Shown piece by piece: positions 8,284 through 17,488 of a stretch of 55,223 nt of DNA. Under the pieces are notes generated by a model that ran no database searches, was not told the DNA's origin, and saw only the letters and a list, made by a program, of their open reading frames with translations. Source of the stretch: an uncultured Acholeplasmatales bacterium (GTDB lineage Bacteria > Bacillota_I > Bacilli_A > Acholeplasmatales > Anaeroplasmataceae); assembly GCA_944324705.1 (NCBI GenBank), contig CALUXI010000011.1, positions 1 through 55,223 of the forward strand, given 5' to 3'. Numbering within the stretch: position 1 is the first letter of the stretch; every line of letters begins with the position of its first letter. A program made the translations under genes and the position numbers.

Positions 8284-8319
8284 AGTACTCATTTACCATT
8301 AATAAGTGGGTACTATTTT
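8284..8319 (+). terminator. Terminator-like hairpin after the TlpA lipoprotein
   Basis: AGTACTCATTTA pairs with TAAGTGGGTACT over 12 bp including G-U pairs, followed by ATTTTC. The T-tract is weak, so it probably reduces rather than stops transcription into the following genes or stabilises the upstream message. No promoter was seen between it and the next gene. Confidence 0.55.
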
Positions 8320-8338
8320 CTCATATTTAGGAGTAGTT

Positions 8339-9112
8339 ATGAAAAGAGAAAATATTTATAAATTGATTAAATATATAACTGCTTTTTTCTCTGTTATAAT
8401 GATTATTTGTTTTATTGTTCAATTAGCAAGAATATTTTTTGGCAATTTAAATCCAATGTATTCTAGAGACTTAGTAGGTAAATACTTATTACAAATATTA
8501 CCAGTTCTTATTTTATGGGTTTTAGCTATTATTGTTGGTTTAATATTTTCTTTATTTGTTAAAGAAAAGAAATTTGTTTATGTCAAAACCACTGAAGAAG
8601 CTAAACTTAAAATTTTAGAAACTAATATAGATAGTTCTTTAGAAGATAATGAAGATTTTAATAATTTAAAAAGACTTAAATTTAAAATGAAAGTAGCATT
8701 AATTATTAGTCTAGTTATATATGCTATTTGTTTAGTGATGGTATCTTTATATTTATTTAATCCTAAACACTTCATTTATAACGGTGAAATTAATAAACAA
8801 GTTATGGATATGTTTATTAATATCATACCTTGGATTATTATTGCTTTAATTACTTTAGTAGTTTATACCTATTATGTGAACTATGTTTCTAAAAAGGGAG
8901 TAAACTATGCTAAAGCTATAATTAAGACAGAGGGAAAAGTTAAAAAAACTTATAAGCGAATTAAAAAAGAATTATTAATTATAAATTTAGTGCGAGCTAG
9001 TATAATTGTTTTAGCTATTACACTTATTATTGTGGGCGTATTTGCTGGGGAAGCTCAAAGAGTGTATCAAAAGGCTGTTAACATTTGTACTGAGTGTATA
9101 GGACTTGGTTAA
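8339..9112 (+). CDS. Five-TM membrane protein ending in a CxxC tail (CD1871A-like)
   Basis: The 257-residue protein has about five hydrophobic segments (starting near residues 13, 45, 115, 155 and 215). It ends in GEAQRVYQKAVNICTECIGLG, with redox-type cysteines C250 and C253. This ending closely resembles the small CD1871A family of CXXC-motif membrane proteins of clostridia, here attached to a longer membrane domain. I chose ATG 8339 over an in-frame GTG at 8306, because the GTG lies inside the 8284 hairpin while AGGAG stands before the ATG. It lies one base upstream of the polyferredoxin gene, so the two are surely co-transcribed. A role in passing electrons or thiols across the membrane is inferred from the CxxC and the neighbours. 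Confidence 0.7.
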   Translation: MKRENIYKLIKYITAFFSVIMIICFIVQLARIFFGNLNPMYSRDLVGKYLLQILPVLILWVLAIIVGLIFSLFVKEKKFVYVKTTEEAKLKILETNIDSSLEDNEDFNNLKRLKFKMKVALIISLVIYAICLVMVSLYLFNPKHFIYNGEINKQVMDMFINIIPWIIIALITLVVYTYYVNYVSKKGVNYAKAIIKTEGKVKKTYKRIKKELLIINLVRASIIVLAITLIIVGVFAGEAQRVYQKAVNICTECIGLG

Positions 9113-9113
9113 T

Positions 9114-11117
9114 ATGCTTACTAAAGTTAAGAATTTCTTTGTTCGTATTTGGCCCAGCAAACGAAAATTAATTCAACTTTATAGTGCTTTGTTGCACAAT
9201 GCTCATATTAAAGGTTTTGTAACCGGAAAAATATTTGATGGTGGTTTAAAAAATATTTGTGGCCCGGGATTTAATTGTTATTCATGCCCAGGGGCAGTAG
9301 TAGCTTGCCCGCTTGGTTCAATTCAAAATGCTTTAGCCGAAAGTAAAACTAAGACCCCTACTTATGTGTTTGGTATAATATTGCTTTATTGTATTATTTT
9401 AGGTAGAACAATTTGTGGCTATTTATGTCCGGCTGGTTTATTACAAGAATTATTATATAAAATTAAGACACCAAAATTAAAAAAGAGTAAAGTTACTCGC
9501 ATTTTATCTTATACTAAATATGTTTTACTTTTTGTTTTAGTAATAGGTGTTCCACTTATGTATGCCTTACAAGAAAATAATATGCCTGTTCCAGCCTTTT
9601 GTAAGTACATTTGTCCGGTAGGTACTTTTGAGGGTGGGGTATTCCTTTTAATGCCAGAAAGTAATTCTAGTTATTATAGTATGTTAGGTGCTTTATTTTC
9701 TTGGAAGTTCTTAATAATGTTATTAATAGTTTTAAGTTCAATCTTTATTTACCGGGTATTCTGTCGTTTCTTATGTCCATTAGGTGCTATTTATGGTTTA
9801 TTTAACAAACTATCTATTTTAGGTGTTAAAGTAAATAAAGAAAAATGTACTAATTGTCATGCTTGTGTAAATGTATGTAAGATGGATGTTAAAGAAGTCG
9901 GAGACCATGAATGTATTAATTGTGGTGAATGTATTGATGTATGTAAGCATGATGCTATTAAATGGAAAAATATTATTAGAGATTTAAGAAAAGAAAGAGA
10001 ATTAGAATTAAGTTATGCTGATAATAATTTAAATGAAGTAAATAACAAAATCGAAGATAATAACAAAGTAGTTAATTATACTATTTCAAATACAAGTAGT
10101 TCTAATAATAATGCTGAAAATTTAGAAACAGCAAATGTAGGCAAAACTAAGAAAAATAATAAAAGTTTAATAACTAAAATAGCAACTAGTGTTTTAATGG
10201 TAGGTATTTTAGTTACGGTTTTAGTTTTAACTAATGTTGATTTTGGTCCAAAATTATATTTGCAAAATAGTGTAGTTGATGAATTTACTACTAAATTATT
10301 ATCTGAACAGGAATATGATGTAAATTCGACAGAAAAGAAAGTTAAAGTATTCTATTTCTATGATGATTTTGACGAGGTTATTTTAAATGAATTAGATTCG
10401 CTCGTAACTAATGATATTGAAATTGTAGCTATTACTAAATATGATAATAAAGAAGAGTATAAAGCTTTAGTAAGTTCTAATTTTAGTGATAGTGATTTAA
10501 TCTTTGGATATGATTCAGTAAATCAAACTGAAATATCAAGATTTACTAGTGATATTAATTACCCTTATATCGTTATTCTAGATAGTGAAAATAAGGTTAT
10601 TGTTAGTGAACAAGGAACTTATAGTGAAGCATATAATAATCGTTATATTATGCCTTTGGCTAATGATATAACAATGGGTAATGAAGTTGGTGATTATTGT
10701 TTAATTCAAGATATTAGTAATTTAGCTGATGGTTCAAGATTGGCTATTGATGATTATCGTGGTCAAATAGTAGTACTTAACTTCTGGTATGTTGAATGTG
10801 CTCCTTGTAAGGCAGAATTGCCACATTTTAGTGAAATTAATACTAAATATGATGAAGTAGAAGTAATAGCTGTTTCAAGTAGAATGTGGTATGATTCTAT
10901 GCCTGAAGAAACCAAAGCTTATGCCGCTGATTCTGGATATAATATAACTTGGGCATATGATAATACAGGTGAAACTTATACAGATGCCTTATTTGGTAAG
11001 CATGATGCTTATCCAGCAACAGTCATAATTGATCAAGAGGGTTATGTAGCCTATAAAACAATGGGTGGAGTTACCCTAGATGAATTAGAAGCAGTAATTA
11101 CATCTTTATTAGAATAG
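9114..11117 (+). CDS. NapH/CcoG-like polyferredoxin fused to external thioredoxin domains
   Basis: This 667-residue membrane protein probably carries electrons from the cytoplasm to an external thioredoxin. The N-terminal part has NapH/RdxA-type motifs: C49, C55, C58 and C65, then ICGYLCPAG, YICPVG and FLCPLGA between membrane helices. Two cytoplasmic 4Fe-4S clusters follow (C245, C248, C251, C255 and C267, C270, C273, C277). A further helix near residue 350 leads outside. There, a thioredoxin-like domain without cysteines (about 375-500, cis-proline in INYPYIV) precedes an active one (about 525-667) with FWYVECAPC, C562 and C565. I prefer ATG 9114 to an in-frame TTG at 9105, which has GGA only one base before it. 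The terminal acceptor is unknown. Confidence 0.85.
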   Translation: MLTKVKNFFVRIWPSKRKLIQLYSALLHNAHIKGFVTGKIFDGGLKNICGPGFNCYSCPGAVVACPLGSIQNALAESKTKTPTYVFGIILLYCIILGRTICGYLCPAGLLQELLYKIKTPKLKKSKVTRILSYTKYVLLFVLVIGVPLMYALQENNMPVPAFCKYICPVGTFEGGVFLLMPESNSSYYSMLGALFSWKFLIMLLIVLSSIFIYRVFCRFLCPLGAIYGLFNKLSILGVKVNKEKCTNCHACVNVCKMDVKEVGDHECINCGECIDVCKHDAIKWKNIIRDLRKERELELSYADNNLNEVNNKIEDNNKVVNYTISNTSSSNNNAENLETANVGKTKKNNKSLITKIATSVLMVGILVTVLVLTNVDFGPKLYLQNSVVDEFTTKLLSEQEYDVNSTEKKVKVFYFYDDFDEVILNELDSLVTNDIEIVAITKYDNKEEYKALVSSNFSDSDLIFGYDSVNQTEISRFTSDINYPYIVILDSENKVIVSEQGTYSEAYNNRYIMPLANDITMGNEVGDYCLIQDISNLADGSRLAIDDYRGQIVVLNFWYVECAPCKAELPHFSEINTKYDEVEVIAVSSRMWYDSMPEETKAYAADSGYNITWAYDNTGETYTDALFGKHDAYPATVIIDQEGYVAYKTMGGVTLDELEAVITSLLE

Positions 11118-11128
11118 GAGGGATTAAA

Positions 11129-12559
11129 TTGCTGAAAGTAAAAAAACTACTTGTTGGTCTTGGTGCTATAGGAATTACATTATCTTTAGCTGCTTGTAAA
11201 GATAATTCGGTTACTTCTTTAAGTTTAAAAGGTTATCCTAATACTTTTACAGTAGGTGATACTTTTAATTCTGATGGACTTTTAGTAGAGGCTAATACAA
11301 GTGATGGTACAATTAATGTCAGTGATGATATTACACTTGATTCAAGTGCAGTTGATATGTCTAGAGCTGGAACTTATGTTGTAATTGTAAAATATAATAA
11401 TGTTGAACAGCCGTATTATATTACAGTTAATGAAGCACCAAACGAACAAAGACTTTTAAGTTTGGTTCTCGATACAACTAGAGTTAAGAAGAATTATTTA
11501 ATTGGGGAAGCTTTTGATAGTTCAGGTTTAGGTGTAATTGCTACTTATCAAAATAGCAACGATGATCCTAATGATATAGTATATACAACAGACTTATCTG
11601 ATTTTGATATTATAATTAGAGATAGTTTAAATAATAGCGTAACAGAAACTTTTACTAAACCTGGTGAATATACAATATATATAACAAAAGATACTGTTAG
11701 GACTTCATATAATGTAGTTGTAGCTTCAAGTTTTGATAACTCAATTAATGGTGTTATAGCTTTAGCAATCTCTAATAAAAATTTAGTAGCTACGGGTTCT
11801 TCAGTAAATAGTTATGCTAATAGTTTATCTAATTATGGTAATTCGATGGTTTTTTATGAATTTGGTGATAACTTATTAAATGTAGAATATTCTAAAGATG
11901 GCAATAATTATTATACTTGTTATTATGCTGATGGTAGTAATTATAAGGGTTATGTTGTTAATGAAACAACAAATGAAAATAAAATATTAACAAATGTAGA
12001 AGCTGAGGATATGTCAGGGTTAGAATATTATTTATTTAATAATGAATTGAATTATAATAACGCTGAAGATTTGCTTAAAGCTTTGTATGATTTAGCTATA
12101 AGTAATCCTAATTATGATACTAGTGAAACAGTCTTAGAAAGTAGTACTGATGATGGTGATAAGGCTTATGAATATAGTTTTAGTTTTAGTTATTTAACAG
12201 GTGATGTTAATGCTTATTATTTACATAAAACGGAAGTAACATTTACTTTAGGACAAACAAATTATTTAAATCACTTAGTAGTAAATGTTAATACTTATGT
12301 GTGTGATAGTAGTAAAACTGAATTTGAAATTTTCCCTAAGGGAAATATAAATAGTGATGAATTTTATAGTCCTGATAGAGTATTACCAGGTAGTAATTAC
12401 CCTAGTGATTATCCGGTTTTAACGCCAAATTATACACTTGCAGATTGTATGGCTAGAGTTAAATCAAGCATTACAAGTTCTAGTGAATCATATAGATATG
12501 AAATTATGCAATCTAGTGGTTCAAGAACAGCACAAAATAGATATCCTAATATAGGCTAG
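11129..12559 (+). CDS. Ig-like lipoprotein, shorter paralogue
   Basis: The 476-residue surface lipoprotein starts with TTG, seven bases after AGGAGG, and has the lipobox SLAAC. Two bacterial Ig-like (Big_3-type) domains follow, recognisable by Y-x-x-x-F-T-V-G-D-T-F-x-x-x-G-L (residues about 35-105) and Y-L-I-G-E-A-F-D-x-x-G-L (about 110-200). A domain with SNKNLVATG and LPGSNYPSDYPV ends the protein. It aligns along its whole length with the next gene, but stops after NRYPN where the neighbour continues for about 350 residues. The stop codon merges with the next gene's ribosome binding site (TAGGAGG). It therefore looks like a tandem duplicate that lost its C-terminal part. Function unknown; probably an envelope partner of the MoxR/VWA proteins. 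Confidence 0.8.
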   Translation: MLKVKKLLVGLGAIGITLSLAACKDNSVTSLSLKGYPNTFTVGDTFNSDGLLVEANTSDGTINVSDDITLDSSAVDMSRAGTYVVIVKYNNVEQPYYITVNEAPNEQRLLSLVLDTTRVKKNYLIGEAFDSSGLGVIATYQNSNDDPNDIVYTTDLSDFDIIIRDSLNNSVTETFTKPGEYTIYITKDTVRTSYNVVVASSFDNSINGVIALAISNKNLVATGSSVNSYANSLSNYGNSMVFYEFGDNLLNVEYSKDGNNYYTCYYADGSNYKGYVVNETTNENKILTNVEAEDMSGLEYYLFNNELNYNNAEDLLKALYDLAISNPNYDTSETVLESSTDDGDKAYEYSFSFSYLTGDVNAYYLHKTEVTFTLGQTNYLNHLVVNVNTYVCDSSKTEFEIFPKGNINSDEFYSPDRVLPGSNYPSDYPVLTPNYTLADCMARVKSSITSSSESYRYEIMQSSGSRTAQNRYPNIG

Positions 12560-12569
12560 GAGGCAGATT

Positions 12570-15068
12570 ATGATAAAAAAAATAATTGGTTTATTAATTG
12601 CTGTAGTTAGTCTATTTACTATTGTGGCTTGTAAAAATGAAAGTGTTAATCTTACATTGTCAGGTTATCAAAATAGTTATACTGTTGGCGATACTTTTTC
12701 TACAGATGGACTTAAAGTTTTAGCTGATGAAAAAGATGTAACTGGTGAATGTGAAATAGATTATAGTTCTGTTAATATGGAAGTTCCTGGCACTTATGCT
12801 ATTATTGTTGAATATAATGGTGTGCAAAAAACATACACTATAACTGTTAGTGAAAAAACAAATGTTGAAACGTTAGTAAGTTTAGAACTTGATACAACTA
12901 ATGTTAAATTAGACTATTTAGTAGGTGAAACTTTTGATAGTTCTAATTTAGGTTTAATTGCTGAATATGAAAACAGTGACGGTAATACTAATACTACTAA
13001 ATATATTACTGATTTAACAAGTTTTACTATTAATGTAATGAATGAAGATGGAGAAGTTGTTTCAGGAGCTTTTACTGAAGATGGAATTTATAATGTTGCA
13101 GTAAGTCAAAATGCTGTAAGTTCTAGTTTTCAAATTTCAGTTACTGAAGGAGCTTTAACAATCGCAAATGCGGTTGATGTAGCTTATAAGAATAAAAATT
13201 TAGTAGCTGGAGGAGAAAACAGTAGTGATGATTCTAATACCGATAACTATTATGGTCAAGTAACTTCAGCTTACGCATTTGGTCAAGATTTAAATACTAT
13301 TGAATATACTTATGAAAATCAAAGATATACAGAGAACTATTTTATAGGTAGTGATGGTAAGGTTATTGGTATAAGGGTTAATCATGATTTTGCCAATGAT
13401 CCTGATAGCCCTAATTATGACCCTTTTGCTAAACCTATGACTATTTTAGAAAATATTGATGAAAGATATACTAGTGGTTTAGAATATACAGCCTTTGCTG
13501 CTACAGAACATTATGTAGGGGCAGAAAACTTCTTAATTGGTCTATATGAAATAGGTAAAACTAATCCTAATTTAGATTATAAAGAATCTATTACTAAATA
13601 TTATAATGATTTAGGTGAAGAAGAATATATTTATAACTTTAGTTACGGCCTTCTTAAAGAAATGCAAACAGGTTCAGTATATTATTTGAACTTTATTGAT
13701 GTTACGTTTACTTTAGGTGAAGGAAATTTCCTTGAATCTTTAGATGTTAAAAATGATGTTTATGTAGTATCTGATTTGAAAACACAATTTGAAATTTATC
13801 CTAAAGATGAGATAGGCAGTGATGTGTTTTATGATCCGAATAGAGTTTTACCAGGAAATGATTACCCTGAAGATTTCCCGGTAATTCCTGATGGTTATAA
13901 TATTAATGATTGTGTTGGTAGATTAAAATCTAATCCTGGTTCTCCAAGTTCTCATTATTCTAATAGCCATAGTGTTAGACAATATAGTGGGGAAAGAAAT
14001 GCAATAAATGAATATCCAGAAAATGAAATATATGTTTCTCAATATGATATTTTAGATAGTGATGGCAACATTATTAATGAGGGCGAACAAATTGATTATA
14101 TAATAGATAACTATAATGGCACACCAATTTATGCAACTGACCTTACAATTACTAATTTCAATTCTGATTTAGCTAAAGAACTTGATAGTATTAGTATTTA
14201 TGTTACTTATGATGGCGAAAAAAAAGCAATTGGTACTTTTAGTGGTGATTCAAGTTTCTTAACTTTATATTATGATGTTCAAGATGGCAATATTAGAATT
14301 AGATGTCATCGATATGGTTTGTATGAGTTTGAACTTGTGACTTATAAAACAACAAGACATTTTAGTATCTTTGCTGATTATCAACCGCCAACAACTTTTA
14401 TTTCTAAAATTTATAGACATGATCCTAACCCAACAGTTGCCGGCTTTATTCAAGGCGACAGTATGAGTTGTTTTGTTGGAGATACAGTTTATTTCAATGC
14501 TGAAGCTAATGCTATTTATGGTGATCCTGAATATACGGTAACTTGTTCAGAACCAAATGCTACAATTATTGAGCGACCAGTTGAAAATTTACCAGAATAT
14601 TTAATGACTTATACTGAACAATTTAGTTCTTTTGTGGCAAGTCAACCTGGTACTTATGTTTTAACATTAAAATCAACTCGCAATAATGTTTCTTCAACAT
14701 TAACTATTACAGTTCTACCAGAACCTGATTTTACTGAAAAATTAACAGGTGAATACACTTTTGAAGTTGTGACTGCAACAGTTAAAGATACAGGTTATGT
14801 AAATTTCGTAATTAGTGATGAAACTGTTTCTGATAGTGGTATTATTCATGGTGAAGTTACTATTAAGGTTGGAGAATATGAAGAAGTAGTTCGTTTTACA
14901 TATCAAAATAGAAAATTTACAGAATGTGTTCATATTTCTGGTGCTGAAGGTAGAATTTCTCTTTCTTTAGATAGTGATTTAAATGTTTGTATAGCTGGAT
15001 CTTATCGTAATGATGCAAATGAAATAGTTTATTCATTTGATTCAGTTTTAGCAAGAGCGGAGGGATAG
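12570..15068 (+). CDS. Ig-like lipoprotein, full-length paralogue
   Basis: The 832-residue lipoprotein has the lipobox TIVAC and the same two Ig-like domains as its upstream neighbour (NSYTVGDTFSTDGL and YLVGETFDSSNLGL). The shared central domain contains YKNKNLVAGG and LPGNDYPEDFPV. The C-terminal half (about 480-832) is unique: three or more beta-sandwich segments, one starting near FVGDTVYFNAEA and one near LTGEYTFEVVTA. No catalytic motif was found. It is separated from its neighbours by 10 and 1 bases, so it belongs to the same transcript as the redox genes upstream and the MoxR genes downstream. A structural or ligand-binding surface role is the most that can be inferred. Confidence 0.8.
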   Translation: MIKKIIGLLIAVVSLFTIVACKNESVNLTLSGYQNSYTVGDTFSTDGLKVLADEKDVTGECEIDYSSVNMEVPGTYAIIVEYNGVQKTYTITVSEKTNVETLVSLELDTTNVKLDYLVGETFDSSNLGLIAEYENSDGNTNTTKYITDLTSFTINVMNEDGEVVSGAFTEDGIYNVAVSQNAVSSSFQISVTEGALTIANAVDVAYKNKNLVAGGENSSDDSNTDNYYGQVTSAYAFGQDLNTIEYTYENQRYTENYFIGSDGKVIGIRVNHDFANDPDSPNYDPFAKPMTILENIDERYTSGLEYTAFAATEHYVGAENFLIGLYEIGKTNPNLDYKESITKYYNDLGEEEYIYNFSYGLLKEMQTGSVYYLNFIDVTFTLGEGNFLESLDVKNDVYVVSDLKTQFEIYPKDEIGSDVFYDPNRVLPGNDYPEDFPVIPDGYNINDCVGRLKSNPGSPSSHYSNSHSVRQYSGERNAINEYPENEIYVSQYDILDSDGNIINEGEQIDYIIDNYNGTPIYATDLTITNFNSDLAKELDSISIYVTYDGEKKAIGTFSGDSSFLTLYYDVQDGNIRIRCHRYGLYEFELVTYKTTRHFSIFADYQPPTTFISKIYRHDPNPTVAGFIQGDSMSCFVGDTVYFNAEANAIYGDPEYTVTCSEPNATIIERPVENLPEYLMTYTEQFSSFVASQPGTYVLTLKSTRNNVSSTLTITVLPEPDFTEKLTGEYTFEVVTATVKDTGYVNFVISDETVSDSGIIHGEVTIKVGEYEEVVRFTYQNRKFTECVHISGAEGRISLSLDSDLNVCIAGSYRNDANEIVYSFDSVLARAEG

Positions 15069-15069
15069 A

Positions 15070-16479
15070 GTGGATAATTTTAAAAAGATTAAAAGAAAAT
15101 TTACAATAGAAGCTTTATTAATTGCTCTTTTTGCGGCCTTATTTATTGGGGTAGCTGTTAGTTCTATTTTAGTCCTAACTTATAAGCAGTTAGGGCTAGA
15201 GTATAACTTATTACTCTTTATTTTAATTGGGGTAGCTGTATTTGTTGTTTGTGGTGTTATCTTATTCTTTATTTTAAAACCTAATAATATTAAGGTAGCT
15301 AAACGAATTGATAAGCAATTACATTTAAAAGAGAAAGTTCATACTATGATTGAATATGAAGGAAAAGAAGGATATTTAGTTAGTTTACAAAGAGAAGATG
15401 CTAAACAAAAATTAAATGAAATATCTGTTAAAAAAGTTAAATTTAAATTTCATTATTTTTGGCTTATTTTCCCTCTTGTTGCCTTACCTTTGTGTTTAAG
15501 CTCAATTTTGGTTAAAGGGGTCGAAACAACTCCTCCACCAATTGAAGAAAAACCAATCTCAGGAGATCCTAAGATTATTCAACAAATTAGAGATTTGATA
15601 AGAGAAGTTAATGAAGATGTTAATTTAATACCAGCAGTAAAAGAGGCTTATGTAGGTCATTTAGAAGATTTAATTACGGCTATTGATGTACCTAATATTA
15701 CAAGATCCGATGAGGTAGAAGCAGTTAATTTGACAATTAATAATATTAGTTATTCAAGAATTAATTTGAATTCTATTGATAATATAGCTGATGCATTAAG
15801 TAATTCAAACCAAGAAGAAGCCCATCTTTTAGGAGTTGCATTAGATACTTTTTTAGAAGATGAAATTAATAATGCTTTAGATGATATTGGGTCTTACATT
15901 ATAACTCCAAGCTCACCAACACAAAGAAAACAAAACTTTGAGGAATTAGTTACTAATGGTTTCAATTTAATTGATATGGAAAGATTACCTGAAGATGATG
16001 AATTATATCAAGTTTTCATTAATTTAAAAGCTGATTTAGAAACAGCTTTAAATAGTGAAAATAATACTTCAGCTGTTAATACTGTTGTCAAAGATGCTAA
16101 AGCAGATTTAAATTATGCGGTATTAAGACAAAAAGAATCTTTAGATATGGCTAGTTATATTGAAGCAAGATTAACTGTAATCTTCCAATTACCAGATCCT
16201 GAGGAACCAGTAAATCCAGATATTCCGGATGGTCCTAGTGATGTTGAAGATCCAACAAAGCCAGGTGGGGGCGGTGGCGGTCACGGCGATACAATTTATC
16301 CTGGCAATGACCCTGTTTATGACCCTGATGAAGGTTTAGTACCTTATTATGAAGTCATTAATAAGTATAGTGCTTATATTGAAGGCTTAGTTCAAGATGG
16401 AGTAATCTCTGAAGAATTAGCTAATTACTACATAGAATATTTTAATAATTTATATCAAGCAAATGAGGATAGTGAGTAA
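15070..16479 (+). CDS. Membrane protein of MoxR/VWA operon
   Basis: The 469-residue protein starts with GTG after GGAGGG. It has two N-terminal membrane helices (about residues 13-38 and 46-70), a cytoplasmic basic stretch, and a third helix (about 133-152). A mostly helical external region of about 300 residues follows. A low-complexity segment rich in proline and glycine, including seven G in eight residues (GGGGGGHG), lies near 400, then a short helical tail. The layout resembles the DUF4175-like or helical membrane proteins often found next to MoxR and DUF58 genes, but I recognise no family with confidence. Its position directly before moxR suggests it is a membrane component or client of that complex. 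Confidence 0.7.
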   Translation: MDNFKKIKRKFTIEALLIALFAALFIGVAVSSILVLTYKQLGLEYNLLLFILIGVAVFVVCGVILFFILKPNNIKVAKRIDKQLHLKEKVHTMIEYEGKEGYLVSLQREDAKQKLNEISVKKVKFKFHYFWLIFPLVALPLCLSSILVKGVETTPPPIEEKPISGDPKIIQQIRDLIREVNEDVNLIPAVKEAYVGHLEDLITAIDVPNITRSDEVEAVNLTINNISYSRINLNSIDNIADALSNSNQEEAHLLGVALDTFLEDEINNALDDIGSYIITPSSPTQRKQNFEELVTNGFNLIDMERLPEDDELYQVFINLKADLETALNSENNTSAVNTVVKDAKADLNYAVLRQKESLDMASYIEARLTVIFQLPDPEEPVNPDIPDGPSDVEDPTKPGGGGGGHGDTIYPGNDPVYDPDEGLVPYYEVINKYSAYIEGLVQDGVISEELANYYIEYFNNLYQANEDSE

Positions 16480-16480
16480 A

Positions 16481-17488
16481 ATGGGAAATAAAGAAGTAAT
16501 GGAAAAAGATTTAGAAAAGGTAGCTCAATTTAGTGCTACTATAGCTAAAATAAAAGAAGAAATTAAAAAAGACGTTGTAGGTCAAGATGATATTGTTAAC
16601 AATGTAATAATTGCTATTATAGCTGGTGGTAATATCTTACTTGAAGGTGTTCCTGGAGTAGGTAAAACAAGACTTGTTAGATCATTAAGTCAAATTTTAC
16701 ATTTACCTTTCTCAAGAATTCAATTCACACCAGATTTAATGCCTAGTGATGTTACTGGTACTAACGTAATTGATAGAGATGTAAATGATAAGATGCAAAT
16801 AGTTTTCCAAAAAGGACCTATTTTTGCTAATTTAATTTTAGCCGATGAAATTAACCGGGCTACGCCTAAAACTCAATCAGCTTTACTAGAAGTAATGCAA
16901 GAACATAAGGTTACAATTTCTAATAAGACTTATCAAATGAGTGAACCTTTCTTCGTTCTTGCTACTGAAAACCCAATTGAACAAGATGGTACTTATCCGC
17001 TTCCTGAAGCCCAAATGGACCGCTTTATGTTTAAGTTAATAGTAGGTTTTCCAAGCCTTGAAGAATTAAAAGACATTGTTACAATGACACAAATTACGAT
17101 GGCTGAAACAGCCGAATCAATTGTTAATGGTAATGATATATTAGAAATGCGTGAATTAGCTAAAACAGTACCTTTACTTGATGATGTTTTAACTTATGCT
17201 ATGCATTTAGTAACTTCAACTCATCCAGAACTTGAAGGAAATGAAATTGCTAAAAAATATATTAGATACGGGGCTTCCCCAAGAGCGGCTCAAGCTATCA
17301 TTACAGCAAGTAAAGTAAAAGCTTTAATTGATGGTAATTATAATGTTTCATACAATGATATTGATGAGCTAGCTTACCCGGTTTTAAGACACAGAATTAA
17401 ATTATCATATAATGCTATCAATGATCATTTATCAATCGATGATGTAATCGGACTATTAATCAAGGATTTAAGAAAGTTTAAAAAATAA
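16481..17488 (+). CDS. MoxR-family AAA+ ATPase
   Basis: MoxR ATPases act as chaperones that help assemble or activate partner proteins, usually with VWA-domain partners. The 335-residue protein has Walker A GVPGVGKT (residues 56-63), Walker B LILADEIN (D122, E123), a sensor stretch VLATENPIEQDGTYPLPEAQ, and the arginine-containing MDRFMFKL. I prefer ATG 16481 over the longer ATG 16463, because the only Shine-Dalgarno-like sequence (GAGG at 16464-16467) lies inside the longer form. It is followed with a one-base overlap by DUF58 and then two VWA genes, the standard MoxR operon order. Family assignment is secure; the substrate is not known. Confidence 0.95.
   Translation: MGNKEVMEKDLEKVAQFSATIAKIKEEIKKDVVGQDDIVNNVIIAIIAGGNILLEGVPGVGKTRLVRSLSQILHLPFSRIQFTPDLMPSDVTGTNVIDRDVNDKMQIVFQKGPIFANLILADEINRATPKTQSALLEVMQEHKVTISNKTYQMSEPFFVLATENPIEQDGTYPLPEAQMDRFMFKLIVGFPSLEELKDIVTMTQITMAETAESIVNGNDILEMRELAKTVPLLDDVLTYAMHLVTSTHPELEGNEIAKKYIRYGASPRAAQAIITASKVKALIDGNYNVSYNDIDELAYPVLRHRIKLSYNAINDHLSIDDVIGLLIKDLRKFKK

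Noticed and set aside
8306-8338. Longer start (GTG) for the CxxC membrane protein
   Set aside because: It lies within the 8284-8319 hairpin and lacks a ribosome binding site; ATG 8339 has AGGAG upstream.
11129-15068. Frameshift splitting one large lipoprotein gene into two
   Set aside because: The second gene has its own ribosome binding site, signal peptide and lipobox, and its N-terminal half repeats the first protein.
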